From assembly GCA_002413745.1 (NCBI GenBank), contig DHXP01000046.1:1-53837 (forward strand): a stretch of DNA of 53,837 bases, in the 5' to 3' direction. This stretch comes from Flavobacterium sp. UBA5153 (GTDB lineage: Bacteria; Bacteroidota; Bacteroidia; Flavobacteriales; Flavobacteriaceae). A program made the position numbers and the translations under genes. Of this stretch, positions 36,960-46,511 are shown piece after piece. The notes beneath the pieces were generated by a model. The model was not told the origin of the DNA. It was given only the letters and a program-made list of their open reading frames with translations, and did no database searches. Positions within the stretch are counted from its first letter, which is position 1, and each line of letters opens with the position of its first letter.

Positions 36960-39410
36960 CTATAATACTTTTGCGTTTTTCACCTTTTGATTGGTGATGG
37001 CAATTTTCAATACATCATCCATTTCCTTAACATAATGGAAAGTTAGTCCTTCAATATATTCCGGTTTTATTTCATCGATATCGCTTTTGTTTTCGTGACA
37101 CAAAATAATTTCCTTAATATTGGCTCTTTTGGCGGCCAAAATCTTTTCTTTTATTCCGCCTACGGGCAATACTTTTCCGCGCAATGTTATTTCACCTGTC
37201 ATGGCTAATCCTTTCTTCACTCTCTTTTGCGTAAGCACAGAAACCAAAGAAGTCAGCATGGCAATTCCTGCACTTGGTCCGTCTTTTGGTGTTGCTCCTT
37301 CAGGAACGTGTAAATGGATATTGTATTTTAACAACATATCTGGATTTAGACCTAAAAGTTCAGCATTGGCTTTAATATATTCCAGTGCTATCGTTGCTGA
37401 TTCTTTCATTACTGTCCCCAAATTTCCTGTGATGGTCATCGCCCCTTTTCCAGGAGAAATCAAGGATTCTATAAAAAGAATATCTCCACCCACACTTGTC
37501 CAAGCTAAACCTGTCACTACTCCCGCTACGTCATTACTCTCGTATTTGTCTCTTTCCAGTCTTGGAACACCAAGAATTTTTACAATATCTTCGTCAGTCA
37601 CTTTCTTGTTATACTCCTCCTCCATCGCAATTGATTTTGCAGCATTACGAATAACTTGGGCAATTTTTGCTTCCAATCCACGAACGCCAGACTCACGAGT
37701 ATAGCCTTCAACGATTTTTTCCAATTGTTTTTTTCCAATGGCTAAATCCTTGGTAGTCAAACCATGTTCCTTCAATTGTCTTGGAAACAAGTGCTGACGA
37801 GCAATTTCTACCTTTTCTTCAATAGTATAACCCGACATTTTTATAATTTCCATTCTGTCTCTCAATGCAGGTTGAATCTCGGACATATTGTTTGAAGTGG
37901 CAATGAACATCACTTTCGATAAATCATAACCCATTTCAAGGAAATTGTCATAAAATGAATTATTTTGTTCCGGGTCTAAAACCTCTAATAATGCCGAAGA
38001 TGGATCACCCTGATGACTACTTGACAATTTGTCTATTTCATCCAAAACAAAAACAGGATTTGATGTTCCTGCCTTTTTCAAACTTTGAATAATTCTTCCG
38101 GGCATTGCACCAATATAGGTTTTTCGATGACCACGAATTTCTGCTTCATCACGCAAACCACCAAGTGATATTCTTACATATTCTCTACCCAAAGCTTCGG
38201 CAACTGATTTTCCAATGGATGTTTTACCAACACCCGGAGGTCCAGTCAAACAGATTATTGGTGATTTCATATCATTTCGCAATTTCAAAACTGCCAAATG
38301 TTCTATCATTCTTTTCTTCACTTCTTCCAATCCAAAGTGATCTCTGTCCAGAATTTTTTGTGCTCGTTTTAAATCAAAATTATCTTTGGAATATTCGTTC
38401 CATGGCAATTCCAAAAACAGATCCAAATAATTTCTTTGAATACCAAAATCAGGCGCTTGCGGATTCATTCTTCGCATTTTAGCCAATTCTTTCTCGAAGT
38501 GTGCTTGTGTCTTTTCGTCCCATTTCTTGGTCTTGGCTTTCAAGCTCATTTCGTCCATTTCCTCTTCCTGTGAAGCACCACCCAGTTCTTCTTGGATAGT
38601 TTTCATTTGTTGATGAAGGAAATATTCGCGTTGCTGTTGGTCAAGATCAAAACGAACTTTAGATTGAATATCGTTTTTCAATTCGAGTTTTTGCAACTCA
38701 ACATTCATGTAACGAAGGGTTTCAAGCGCTCTTTCTTTCAAAGCATTAATCGATAATAAATCTTGTTTTTCCTTAACAGATAAATTCATGTTAGATGTGA
38801 CAAAATTGATTAAAAACGATTGGCTTTCAATATTTTTTATGGCAAATGTGGCTTCAGTAGGAATATTGGGACTTTCCTTTATAATTTGAATGGCTAACTC
38901 CTTGATGGAATCAATAATTGCCAAAAATTCTGTGTCGTGTTTTCCCGGTCTTTTCTCGGGAACTTCTTTAATATTAGCCGTAATATAAGGGCTTTCCGAA
39001 ATTATGGAATCTATTCGAAAACGCTTTTTCCCTTGAAGAATGACAGTTGTATTACCGTCCGGCATTTTTAGAACCCGTAAAATTCGAGCAACGGTTCCTA
39101 TTTTATGAATATCATTTTTTGTAGGATCTTCAACTTCTTCATTTTTTTGGGCAACCACTCCTATTATTTTTCCTGCTGCATAAGCATCATTAATCAGTTT
39201 TATGGATTTATCGCGTCCGGCAGTAATTGGAATTACAACTCCAGGGAATAAAACCATATTTCTCAAAGGCAAAATGGGTAGGGAATCCGGTAATTCTTCG
39301 TTATTCATTTCCTCCTCGTCTTCGGGAGTCAATAAAGGTATTAAATCTGCCTCTGAGTCAAATTCTTGAAGTGACAGATTGTCAAGAGTAAGTATTTTAT
39401 GATTTGACAT
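36960..39410 (-). CDS. lon: ATP-dependent Lon protease
   Basis: Hexameric cytosolic quality-control protease, 816 residues. N-terminal LON substrate domain (LPILPLRNMVLFPGVVIP), AAA+ module with Walker A GPPGVGKT (390-397) and VFVLDEIDK, and a protease domain with the Ser713/Lys756 dyad (KDGPSAGIAM; GGIKEK). The length and all motifs are intact. The gene is followed by a strong terminator and preceded by a perfect -7 box (39456-39463). Confidence 0.97.
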   Translation of the reverse strand: MSNHKILTLDNLSLQEFDSEADLIPLLTPEDEEEMNNEELPDSLPILPLRNMVLFPGVVIPITAGRDKSIKLINDAYAAGKIIGVVAQKNEEVEDPTKNDIHKIGTVARILRVLKMPDGNTTVILQGKKRFRIDSIISESPYITANIKEVPEKRPGKHDTEFLAIIDSIKELAIQIIKESPNIPTEATFAIKNIESQSFLINFVTSNMNLSVKEKQDLLSINALKERALETLRYMNVELQKLELKNDIQSKVRFDLDQQQREYFLHQQMKTIQEELGGASQEEEMDEMSLKAKTKKWDEKTQAHFEKELAKMRRMNPQAPDFGIQRNYLDLFLELPWNEYSKDNFDLKRAQKILDRDHFGLEEVKKRMIEHLAVLKLRNDMKSPIICLTGPPGVGKTSIGKSVAEALGREYVRISLGGLRDEAEIRGHRKTYIGAMPGRIIQSLKKAGTSNPVFVLDEIDKLSSSHQGDPSSALLEVLDPEQNNSFYDNFLEMGYDLSKVMFIATSNNMSEIQPALRDRMEIIKMSGYTIEEKVEIARQHLFPRQLKEHGLTTKDLAIGKKQLEKIVEGYTRESGVRGLEAKIAQVIRNAAKSIAMEEEYNKKVTDEDIVKILGVPRLERDKYESNDVAGVVTGLAWTSVGGDILFIESLISPGKGAMTITGNLGTVMKESATIALEYIKANAELLGLNPDMLLKYNIHLHVPEGATPKDGPSAGIAMLTSLVSVLTQKRVKKGLAMTGEITLRGKVLPVGGIKEKILAAKRANIKEIILCHENKSDIDEIKPEYIEGLTFHYVKEMDDVLKIAITNQKVKNAKVL

Positions 39411-39455
39411 GTGTTATTTGAGTCTTTTTGTCATTAAAAACATTCATTTATTAAA

Positions 39456-39463
39456 CAAATATA
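39456..39463 (-). promoter_or_regulatory. Bacteroidota -7 box upstream of lon
   Basis: On the minus strand the sequence is TATATTTG, an exact TAnnTTTG, 45 bp before the lon ATG. No convincing -33 box is seen. Confidence 0.5.
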
Positions 39464-39643
39464 AGGTATCAAAACAATAATTTTAAATAAAATCGATGTA
39501 TGACACGGTTAACTCGCTTAACATTAAAAATAGACAATCATTATGCCAAAATTTAATCTAAAACGAATTATTCCCCTTAAAAAAGAGGTTTTAAGAATCC
39601 AATATTATTTGGAAAAACAATCTTCTTCCATAAATTCAAAAAG

Positions 39644-39691
39644 ATAACTCCTGTTAAAAAAGACACGATAAAATGAATCGTCAGAAGTTAT
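39644..39691 (-). terminator. Probable terminator after the MFS gene
   Basis: Minus-strand reading: ATAACTTCTG pairs with CAGGAGTTAT (one mismatch), enclosing a second stem ACGAT/ATCGT, and is followed by CTTTTT. It lies 34 bp after the MFS stop. Confidence 0.5.
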
Positions 39692-39724
39692 TTTTCATTG
39701 GAACCAAAAAAATCGGATAAAAAT

Positions 39725-41032
39725 TTATTCAACAAACTCCGTTTTTTTCATAAAGCTTAACACGATGTAGCCCAGCAAAAAGAAAACAGCGAGAATAAAA
39801 ATAGAATTCCGCATCGAATTAGTTATTGATCCCACGAAACCAAAAATAAAAGTTCCCAAAACTATGGCAATTTTTTCGGTCACGTCAAAGAAACTAAAGA
39901 AAGTGGCATGGTCTTCGGTTTCAGGCAATAATTTTGAATAAGTAGAACGTGACAAAGATTGAATTGCGCCAAGCACCATTCCTATTGCTCCTCCAAGCGA
40001 ATAGAATTGCAAATCGATATATTTGTTATCTTTATCCAATAAATACGTCGCAAAACATATTAACCCCCAAATGGCAATGGTAAGTTTCAGTGTTTTGATG
40101 TTTCCAATTCTTTCGGAAATTCTTGAAAATATATAGGCACCAAAAATAGCCACCAATTGTATCAATAAAATAGTGATTATCAATTGGCTCGTTTCAATTC
40201 CCAATTCAATTTTTCCATAAATTCCAGCCAACAAAATAATTGTTTGAACACCAATACTGTAAAGAAAAAATGCAGTTAAAAATTGTTTCAAGGACGTCAA
40301 TTTTTTTAAACTTTTCAAAACCACTTTTAGTTCCCTTAACCCTTTAAAAATAAAATCTTTTCGGGGTTTTTTATTATAAACATTGTTGGGCAAATAATAA
40401 AATGTCACTTGTGCAAAAGCCATCCACCAAATTCCAACGGATAAAAACGAGATCCTTGCGGGCAATGTAGGATCTGAAATTCCATACCATTCGGGTTTCA
40501 TCACCATAGTCAAGTTAAAAGTCAATAAAATTACAGACCCAAAATAGCCGTACATAAATCCTTTGGCGCTCACTCTATCGTGCTGTTCAGGAAAAGCAAT
40601 TTCTGGCAAATACGAATTATAAAAAACAATACTAGACCAAAAACCGATACTTGCCAATATAGTAGCCAAGATACCTATCCATAATGTATCCTGATCTTTA
40701 AAGAAAAATAAAGTCATCACGGAGATGGACCCCAGATAACAGAAAAACTGCATAAATCGCTTTTTATTCCCCGTATAATCTGCAATCCCAGATAAAATAG
40801 GTGATAAAAAAGCAACTATCAAAAACGAAAATGACAAGGAATAGGACAGCAAAGTGGTATTGTGAAATGGAGTTCCCATGAAATTTATCATTCCATTATT
40901 CCCGCTGGTCACAGATTCATAATAGATGGGAAAAACCGCCGTGGCAATTACTAACGAATAAACCGAATTTGCCCAATCATAAAATGCCCAAGCATTGATT
41001 AATTTAGGACTTCCTTTTGGTAAATTTTCCAT
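39725..41032 (-). CDS. MFS transporter, UMF1/Atg22-like
   Basis: 435 residues with twelve membrane helices. NAWAFYDWANSVYSLVIATA near the N-terminus is the family mark, and GMVLGAIQSLSRSTYSKLLP is the second conserved block (helix 10/11 loop). Eukaryotic Atg22 exports amino acids from the vacuole; bacterial substrates are unknown. The start at 41032 is preferred over one 87 bp further upstream because an exact -7 box lies between them and the product then begins MENLPKGSP as in relatives. Confidence 0.85.
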   Translation of the reverse strand: MENLPKGSPKLINAWAFYDWANSVYSLVIATAVFPIYYESVTSGNNGMINFMGTPFHNTTLLSYSLSFSFLIVAFLSPILSGIADYTGNKKRFMQFFCYLGSISVMTLFFFKDQDTLWIGILATILASIGFWSSIVFYNSYLPEIAFPEQHDRVSAKGFMYGYFGSVILLTFNLTMVMKPEWYGISDPTLPARISFLSVGIWWMAFAQVTFYYLPNNVYNKKPRKDFIFKGLRELKVVLKSLKKLTSLKQFLTAFFLYSIGVQTIILLAGIYGKIELGIETSQLIITILLIQLVAIFGAYIFSRISERIGNIKTLKLTIAIWGLICFATYLLDKDNKYIDLQFYSLGGAIGMVLGAIQSLSRSTYSKLLPETEDHATFFSFFDVTEKIAIVLGTFIFGFVGSITNSMRNSIFILAVFFLLGYIVLSFMKKTEFVE

Positions 41033-41052
41033 TTGTGCAATTTTATTGGTTT

Positions 41053-41060
41053 CAAATATA
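41053..41060 (-). promoter_or_regulatory. Bacteroidota -7 box upstream of the MFS gene
   Basis: Minus strand TATATTTG, an exact TAnnTTTG, 20 bp from the chosen ATG (41032). It excludes the longer reading frame as the main product. Confidence 0.5.
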
Positions 41061-41102
41061 GTTAAAAACAATATAATAAAGTTTGTTTTGCTTTCAAGCA
41101 CC

Positions 41103-41170
41103 AAAAAAAATCGCCCCAAATCCCACTAATTTTTGCAGATTAATCTGCAAAAATTAGTGGGATTTGGGGC
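41103..41170 (-). terminator. 58-bp perfect palindrome with T-run, terminator of the permease gene
   Basis: 41113-41170 is a perfect palindrome with 29-bp arms (ends GCCCCAAATCCC; centre AGATTAATCT). On the minus strand it is followed by GATTTTTTTT, as in an intrinsic terminator. It starts 95 bp after the permease stop. The arm is about twice the usual terminator length. Confidence 0.75.
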
Positions 41171-41264
41171 AAATAAATGATTTGTAATTATGTGAAATTT
41201 CAATCTGCCAACCAAATCCAATGACTTTTATTTCATTGTGTTTGAATTCAAAACTAAATTCAAT

Positions 41265-43193
41265 TTATGCCTCCAGAATATTCAACTTGCTGTTTTTACG
41301 GCTGAAGCCAAAATATATCGAAAGTCCAATAAGCAACCATATCGTGAAATAGATCCAGTTCCAAACGCTCAATTCCGCCATCATATACAAACAGCAAATC
41401 AAACCCAATAATGGAATTAAGGATAAATTTTGTCTATTGGACCAAACCGTTAATCCCATTAAAACAATCAGGAAAATCCACATTGGAATTTTATGTTTAA
41501 AAAGACTGAAACCGCTTTCGTATTTCAATGAATTATCAATAGGCAATGAATCCACGACCGTTTTGTACTGGACATCGTCCGCTTTAAAACCACTCAAAAC
41601 TTCTTCTAAATCGTCTGAAACCACTTTTTTATCAGCATAATTATTGGAAATGAAATCGAATACTTCTTTTGATTTTTCTTTATTTAAAGAAGTAACAATA
41701 ACTTCCGGCGTATTGATTTGTCTCTCATTGGTCAAGAAATCCATTGTTGCTATTTTATTATAACCAAAAGAAAAATACAATCCAACAGCAATCATGAACG
41801 GCATAATATATTTAGAATTTACATAAGGAGTTTTGAATTTTCCTCGAGGAATATTGGGTTTGTTTTGCAATACCAAAACTCCGGCACATACCAAAACAAA
41901 GGCAAATAAAGTTCCTATGCTGCATAAATCAGTAACCATTGTTAAATTCAAAAACAAAGCCGGAATGGCAACAACAAAACCGGTAACGATTGTTGCATAA
42001 GAAGGTGTTTTGTATTTTGGATGTATTGTCGAAAACTTTTTTGGCAATAAACCATCACGGCTCATACTCATCCAAATTCTTGGTTGACCCATTTGAAAAA
42101 CCAATAAAACACTCGCCATAGCAATAACGGCACTCACCGCAATAATTCCCGACATCCATTTTAGATTTAATTTATCAAATACAAAAGCCAATGGATCTCC
42201 CACATTCAACTCATTATATTTAACCATTCCTGTAAGCACCAATGCAATTGCGATGTATAAAATAGTACAAATGATAATAGCCCACATCATTCCTCGTGGC
42301 AAATCACGTTGAGGATCTTTGCATTCTTCGGCAGTTGTGGAAATCGCATCAAAACCAATGTATGCAAAAAACACCGCCGAAACTCCTTTCAAAACACCTC
42401 CAACACCATTTGGAGCAAAAGGATGCCAATTCGCTGTATCTACATAAAAAACACCGACAGCAATAACTAAAAGTACAATGCATAATTTTACGACAACCAT
42501 CATATTACTTGCATTTCTGGATTCTTTCATTCCGCGATAAACCAAAGCTGTAATCAATATAATTATCAGTAATGCCGGTAAATCGGCAACAAAATGAAAA
42601 CCTGCCAAAGTTGGAGAAGTTGTCCAAGCCGTGTAAGAAGCTTGTAAATTGGAACTTAAATTTCCGAAAGATTTTCCTCCCTGCATCAAGGCAGTGGCAT
42701 CTTTAAATCCATTCGAGGTAGTTAAATAATCCATCTGAACCCATTGGGGCAAGTGAATGCCCATACTATCGAGTAAACCCGTAAAATAATCACTCCACGA
42801 AATGGCGACCGTTATATTGCCAATGGCATATTCCATGATCAAGGCCCAGCCAATAATCCAAGCAACTATTTCACCAAAGGCTACATAAGAATACGTGTAA
42901 GCACTTCCTGAAACGGGAACCATCGAGGCAAATTCAGCATAAGCAAAAGCGGCAAAACTACAAGCTAAGGCCGTAAACAAGAATAGAAATATTACTGCCG
43001 GGCCCCCATCAGAACTGGCTTTACCAATGGTGCTAAAAATACCTGCACCAACGATTGCTGCAATTCCAAAAGCAGTCAAATCACGAGCTGTTAAGTGTTT
43101 CCCCAACGCATTGTGTCCATCAGCTTCGTTTTTTGCAACTTGTTTTAAAATATCCTGAACCGTCTTCTTTCTAAATAAACTTGAAAATGCCAT
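41265..43193 (-). CDS. APC-family amino acid permease with a large soluble loop
   Basis: Inner-membrane importer of 642 residues like the cationic amino acid (CAT) branch. GIAAIVGAGIFSTIGKASSD near residue 42 is the substrate motif, and FFAYIGFDAISTTAEECKDP is the middle conserved block. About 14 helices are predicted. Unusual: between about 475 and 560 lies a hydrophilic segment (NKEKSKEVFDFISNNYADKK and on) between two late helices, not present in the CAT core. It might be periplasmic and gate or sense. The gene is monocistronic, ending at a long palindromic terminator. The amino acid is not predictable. Confidence 0.9.
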   Translation of the reverse strand: MAFSSLFRKKTVQDILKQVAKNEADGHNALGKHLTARDLTAFGIAAIVGAGIFSTIGKASSDGGPAVIFLFLFTALACSFAAFAYAEFASMVPVSGSAYTYSYVAFGEIVAWIIGWALIMEYAIGNITVAISWSDYFTGLLDSMGIHLPQWVQMDYLTTSNGFKDATALMQGGKSFGNLSSNLQASYTAWTTSPTLAGFHFVADLPALLIIILITALVYRGMKESRNASNMMVVVKLCIVLLVIAVGVFYVDTANWHPFAPNGVGGVLKGVSAVFFAYIGFDAISTTAEECKDPQRDLPRGMMWAIIICTILYIAIALVLTGMVKYNELNVGDPLAFVFDKLNLKWMSGIIAVSAVIAMASVLLVFQMGQPRIWMSMSRDGLLPKKFSTIHPKYKTPSYATIVTGFVVAIPALFLNLTMVTDLCSIGTLFAFVLVCAGVLVLQNKPNIPRGKFKTPYVNSKYIMPFMIAVGLYFSFGYNKIATMDFLTNERQINTPEVIVTSLNKEKSKEVFDFISNNYADKKVVSDDLEEVLSGFKADDVQYKTVVDSLPIDNSLKYESGFSLFKHKIPMWIFLIVLMGLTVWSNRQNLSLIPLLGLICCLYMMAELSVWNWIYFTIWLLIGLSIYFGFSRKNSKLNILEA

Positions 43194-43349
43194 ATTGTAA
43201 ATTTTATCTTTAAAATAAATATTCCGTGAATTTTGTAGTTTTATTTTGCAAATAATGTAAATCTTATTCGAAAATCAAATATATAAATCAATTTTAATTT
43301 GATAAATTTTAGCCTAACAAATTTAATTTATACTTTAAAAAAGTAATTC

Positions 43350-46262
43350 TTATTTTAAACAAGTTCTCAAAATAGTTACCGGATGAAGCGCTTTTCTATT
43401 GGTTCCGTCAAAAATCTGATGGCGACAACTTGTTCCTGCGGCGGCGATTGCCGTTGTTGTATCTGTTAATCGAATTTTTGGAAACAAAGTGTCTTCACCC
43501 ATTTGCATACTGATGTCATAATGTTCTTTTTCGTAACCAAAGGAACCTGCCATCCCGCAACAACCCGAATTGTATATTGTAACTGAACTATTTTTTGGTA
43601 AATTCAACATCGCAAACGTAGCTTCAATGGAACTCAATGATTTTTGATGACAATGCCCGTGAATTTTTATGGATTTTTCAACATCAGAAAATTGCTCCGA
43701 ATGAATTTTTCCCGTTGTAATTTCTTTTTTGAAAAACTCTTCAATGGTAAGTACATTTTTTGCCAATTTCTCGGCACTTTCTTTATCCTTTGCCAATCGA
43801 CAGTATTCGTCCCTGAAAGTCAAAATTGCCGAGGGTTCGATTCCTATCAATGGTGTATCTTCTGAAATTAAATCCTTGAAGATTGTCACATTTTTATTCG
43901 CAATGGCTTGCGCTTCTTTAAGAAAACCTTTCGAGATATAGGCTCTTCCGCTTTCTTCGTGGTCGATTATTTCGACTTCATACCCTAATTTTGTCAATAA
44001 TTCATAAGTGTCAATTCCAACAGAAACATCATAATAATTGGTAAACTCATCGCAAAACAAATAGACTTTTCCGTTTGTAAAAGAATCTCTTTTTATTATT
44101 GTTCGGTGATTTTCATACCATTTTCTAAAAGTGATTTTGGCCAAATAGGGAACTTCTCGTTTTGGAGCTATTCCCATACTTTTCTTTACCAAAGGTAGAT
44201 TTACCATAAAATTCGTAAAACTCGGCAAGAGACTTCCCAGTTTATTCAGTTTTGCATTATTGGCAAAGATTTTATTCCGGATAGAAAAACCATTTGCTTT
44301 TTGATATTGGTATAAAAACTCTGCTTTCAGAGCTGCAACGTCCACATTGCTGGGACATTCGCTTGCGCAAGCCTTGCAACTCACGCACAATTCGAAAACT
44401 TGGTACAATTCCTTATGATTGAATTTATTCTCTTTTTCGGAATGGGTCAGATATTCTCTCAAAGCATTGGCTCTAGCCCGAGTGGTATCTTTTTCATTGC
44501 GGGTGGCACGATAACTGGGGCACAAAGTTCCTCCGGCCGAAGGCAATTTTCTGCAATCGCCGGAACCGTTGCATTTTTCGGCAGCCCGCAAAATCCCCAT
44601 ACTATCCGAAAAATCCTGGATTGTTTGAATATCTGGTTCCACCCTGCCGGATTCCACCCGAAGGTTTTCGTCCATTTTTGAAGTATTTACAATTTTTCCA
44701 ATGTTTAGAATTTCATTGGGGTCAAAAGCCTTTTTGATTCGTTTTAACAATTCGTAATTTTTGTTGCCAATCATAAACGGCAAAAACTCCCCACGAACGA
44801 TTCCGTCGCCATGTTCTCCGCTCAACGAACCTCGATATTTTTTTACCAAGTGTGCCACTTCGGTGGCGATGGTTCGAAACAGTTTCAAATCTTCTTTTTT
44901 CTTCAAATTCAAAATCGGACGCAAGTGCAATTCGCCCGCTCCGGCGTGTGCATAATAAATCGCTTCTTGACCGTAACTTTTCATCATCGCTGAAAATTCG
45001 GCGATATAATTAGGCAGATCGCTCAATTCCACTGCAGTGTCTTCAATGGAATCTGCGGCTTTATTGTCGCCAACGATGCTTCCCAAAAGACCAAGACCAG
45101 CTTTTCGGAGTTCAATAATTTTATCAATATCGACTCCATATAATTTAATTAAGGCATAACCGAAATTGTTTTTCTGCAAATCGGCAACTAAAGCATTGGC
45201 TTGATTTTCTGCATCTTCCATTGAATCCGAAGCAACTTCGAACATCATGATCGCCTTGGGATTTCCTTCTATAAAAAGTCTGTTTTTTGCTTGCTCTCGA
45301 TTGTTTTTGGTACAATCCAAAATCGTGTCATCCATCATTTCGCAGGTATACAAATGATGTTTCATCGCCACGACAACCGCTTCGAGACTTTCCTGAATAC
45401 TGTTGAAATGACCTACGACCATAATATTATTTACTGGAGGCAAATCATCCACTTTCAAGGTGATTTCAGTTGAGAATGCTAAAGTTCCTTCACTTCCGCA
45501 AAGTAATTTGCCGAGATTTATAGTTTTCTCGTCACCTGAAAACAATTCCGATTTTAATAATAAATCAACTGCATATCCCGTATTTCGTCTGTGAATTTCG
45601 GGTTTTGGAAACTCGGCAACAATTTCTTTTTGGGTTTCTTCATTCGAAAGTTCCTCATAAATGGTTTTGTAAATTTTGCTTTCTAGCGAAGTGCCTTTTG
45701 TTTTTTCGATAAATTCATTCGAAGAAAGTTCGTTAAATATTGCCAAAGAACCATCACTCAAAATCGCTTTTATCTCCATAATTTTATCACGGGTAACTCC
45801 GTATCGAATTGAAGTAGTTCCCGAGGAATTGTTGCCCACCATTCCTCCAATCATACAACGACTCGAAGTGGAGGTATTGGGTCCAAAAAACAAACCGTAC
45901 GGCTTCAAATATAAATTCAACTCATCCCGAATGACTCCAGGTTGCACCGTTATTGTTTTTTTGATTGCATCAAATGAAATAATCTTGGTAAAATGTTTTG
46001 AAACATCCACAATTATTCCATTTCCGACCGTTTGTCCAGCTAAGGAAGTCCCGGCTGTTCTTGGTGTTAAAGAAATTTTATTTTCTGTTGCAAAATGAAT
46101 CAGCTTGACAATATCTTCGTTCGTTTTTGGATAAGCAACTGCAAGCGGTATCATTCTATAAGCAGAAGCATCAGTGGCATAAAGGGTTTTATGAAGGTCG
46201 TCGAATAAAAGAGTTCCGTCTAACGATTCGGATAATTGCTGTAATTGGAGATTGGTTAACAT
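43350..46262 (-). CDS. Fused FAD-linked and Fe-S oxidoreductase (D-lactate/D-2-hydroxyacid dehydrogenase type)
   Basis: 970 residues in one chain. FAD-binding type 4 domain (SLTPRTAGTSLAGQ; MIGGMVGNNSSGTTS), then the FAD-oxidase C-terminal domain (LSGEHGDGIVRGEF), two Fe-S motifs (CNGSGDCRKL with CPSYRAT; CVSCKACASECPSNVDV) and two CCG-type cysteine motifs (IHGHCHQKSL, NSGCCGMAGSFGYE). The layout matches YdiJ/Dld-like enzymes that oxidise D-lactate, D-2-hydroxyglutarate or glycolate and feed electrons to the respiratory chain. It appears monocistronic, with a -7 box 29 bp upstream. The exact substrate is open. Confidence 0.9.
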   Translation of the reverse strand: MLTNLQLQQLSESLDGTLLFDDLHKTLYATDASAYRMIPLAVAYPKTNEDIVKLIHFATENKISLTPRTAGTSLAGQTVGNGIIVDVSKHFTKIISFDAIKKTITVQPGVIRDELNLYLKPYGLFFGPNTSTSSRCMIGGMVGNNSSGTTSIRYGVTRDKIMEIKAILSDGSLAIFNELSSNEFIEKTKGTSLESKIYKTIYEELSNEETQKEIVAEFPKPEIHRRNTGYAVDLLLKSELFSGDEKTINLGKLLCGSEGTLAFSTEITLKVDDLPPVNNIMVVGHFNSIQESLEAVVVAMKHHLYTCEMMDDTILDCTKNNREQAKNRLFIEGNPKAIMMFEVASDSMEDAENQANALVADLQKNNFGYALIKLYGVDIDKIIELRKAGLGLLGSIVGDNKAADSIEDTAVELSDLPNYIAEFSAMMKSYGQEAIYYAHAGAGELHLRPILNLKKKEDLKLFRTIATEVAHLVKKYRGSLSGEHGDGIVRGEFLPFMIGNKNYELLKRIKKAFDPNEILNIGKIVNTSKMDENLRVESGRVEPDIQTIQDFSDSMGILRAAEKCNGSGDCRKLPSAGGTLCPSYRATRNEKDTTRARANALREYLTHSEKENKFNHKELYQVFELCVSCKACASECPSNVDVAALKAEFLYQYQKANGFSIRNKIFANNAKLNKLGSLLPSFTNFMVNLPLVKKSMGIAPKREVPYLAKITFRKWYENHRTIIKRDSFTNGKVYLFCDEFTNYYDVSVGIDTYELLTKLGYEVEIIDHEESGRAYISKGFLKEAQAIANKNVTIFKDLISEDTPLIGIEPSAILTFRDEYCRLAKDKESAEKLAKNVLTIEEFFKKEITTGKIHSEQFSDVEKSIKIHGHCHQKSLSSIEATFAMLNLPKNSSVTIYNSGCCGMAGSFGYEKEHYDISMQMGEDTLFPKIRLTDTTTAIAAAGTSCRHQIFDGTNRKALHPVTILRTCLK

Positions 46263-46290
46263 TTAGTGTAATATATTGCTGTTATTTTCA

Positions 46291-46298
46291 CAAATATA
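46291..46298 (-). promoter_or_regulatory. Bacteroidota -7 box upstream of the FAD/Fe-S oxidoreductase
   Basis: Minus strand TATATTTG, 28 bp before the ATG. An exact match to TAnnTTTG, with no clear -33. Confidence 0.45.
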
Positions 46299-46511
46299 AA
46301 AATAGGCCTTTATAATTTGATAATTTTGGTAAGAAAACTTTAAGTTTAATATTAATTTCTATTGAATGGCAGTTAGCCCGATAAACCCAATTTATATAAT
46401 CATAACATTTAAAATAATTGAAATGAAAATCAAGTGAAAAATAATGATTTTATTGATTCTCGAATTGAATTAGTACTTTAAACTATTTGGTAATATATTA
46501 TATAATTTATT

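Larger units (their letters stand above)
39411..39724. other. Intergenic region between lon and the MFS gene
   Basis: 314 bp without a gene. It holds a lon -7 box near its left edge and, at 39644-39695, a terminator-like hairpin for the MFS transcript. Nothing else was recognised. Confidence 0.6.

Noticed and set aside
41033-41119. An upstream extension of the MFS gene by 29 codons
   Set aside because: An exact -7 box lies inside it, so the transcript starts downstream of that codon.
41113-41170. The palindrome considered as a phage or IS attachment site
   Set aside because: No integrase, flanking duplication or other mobile feature is nearby, and the T-run fits termination of the permease transcript.
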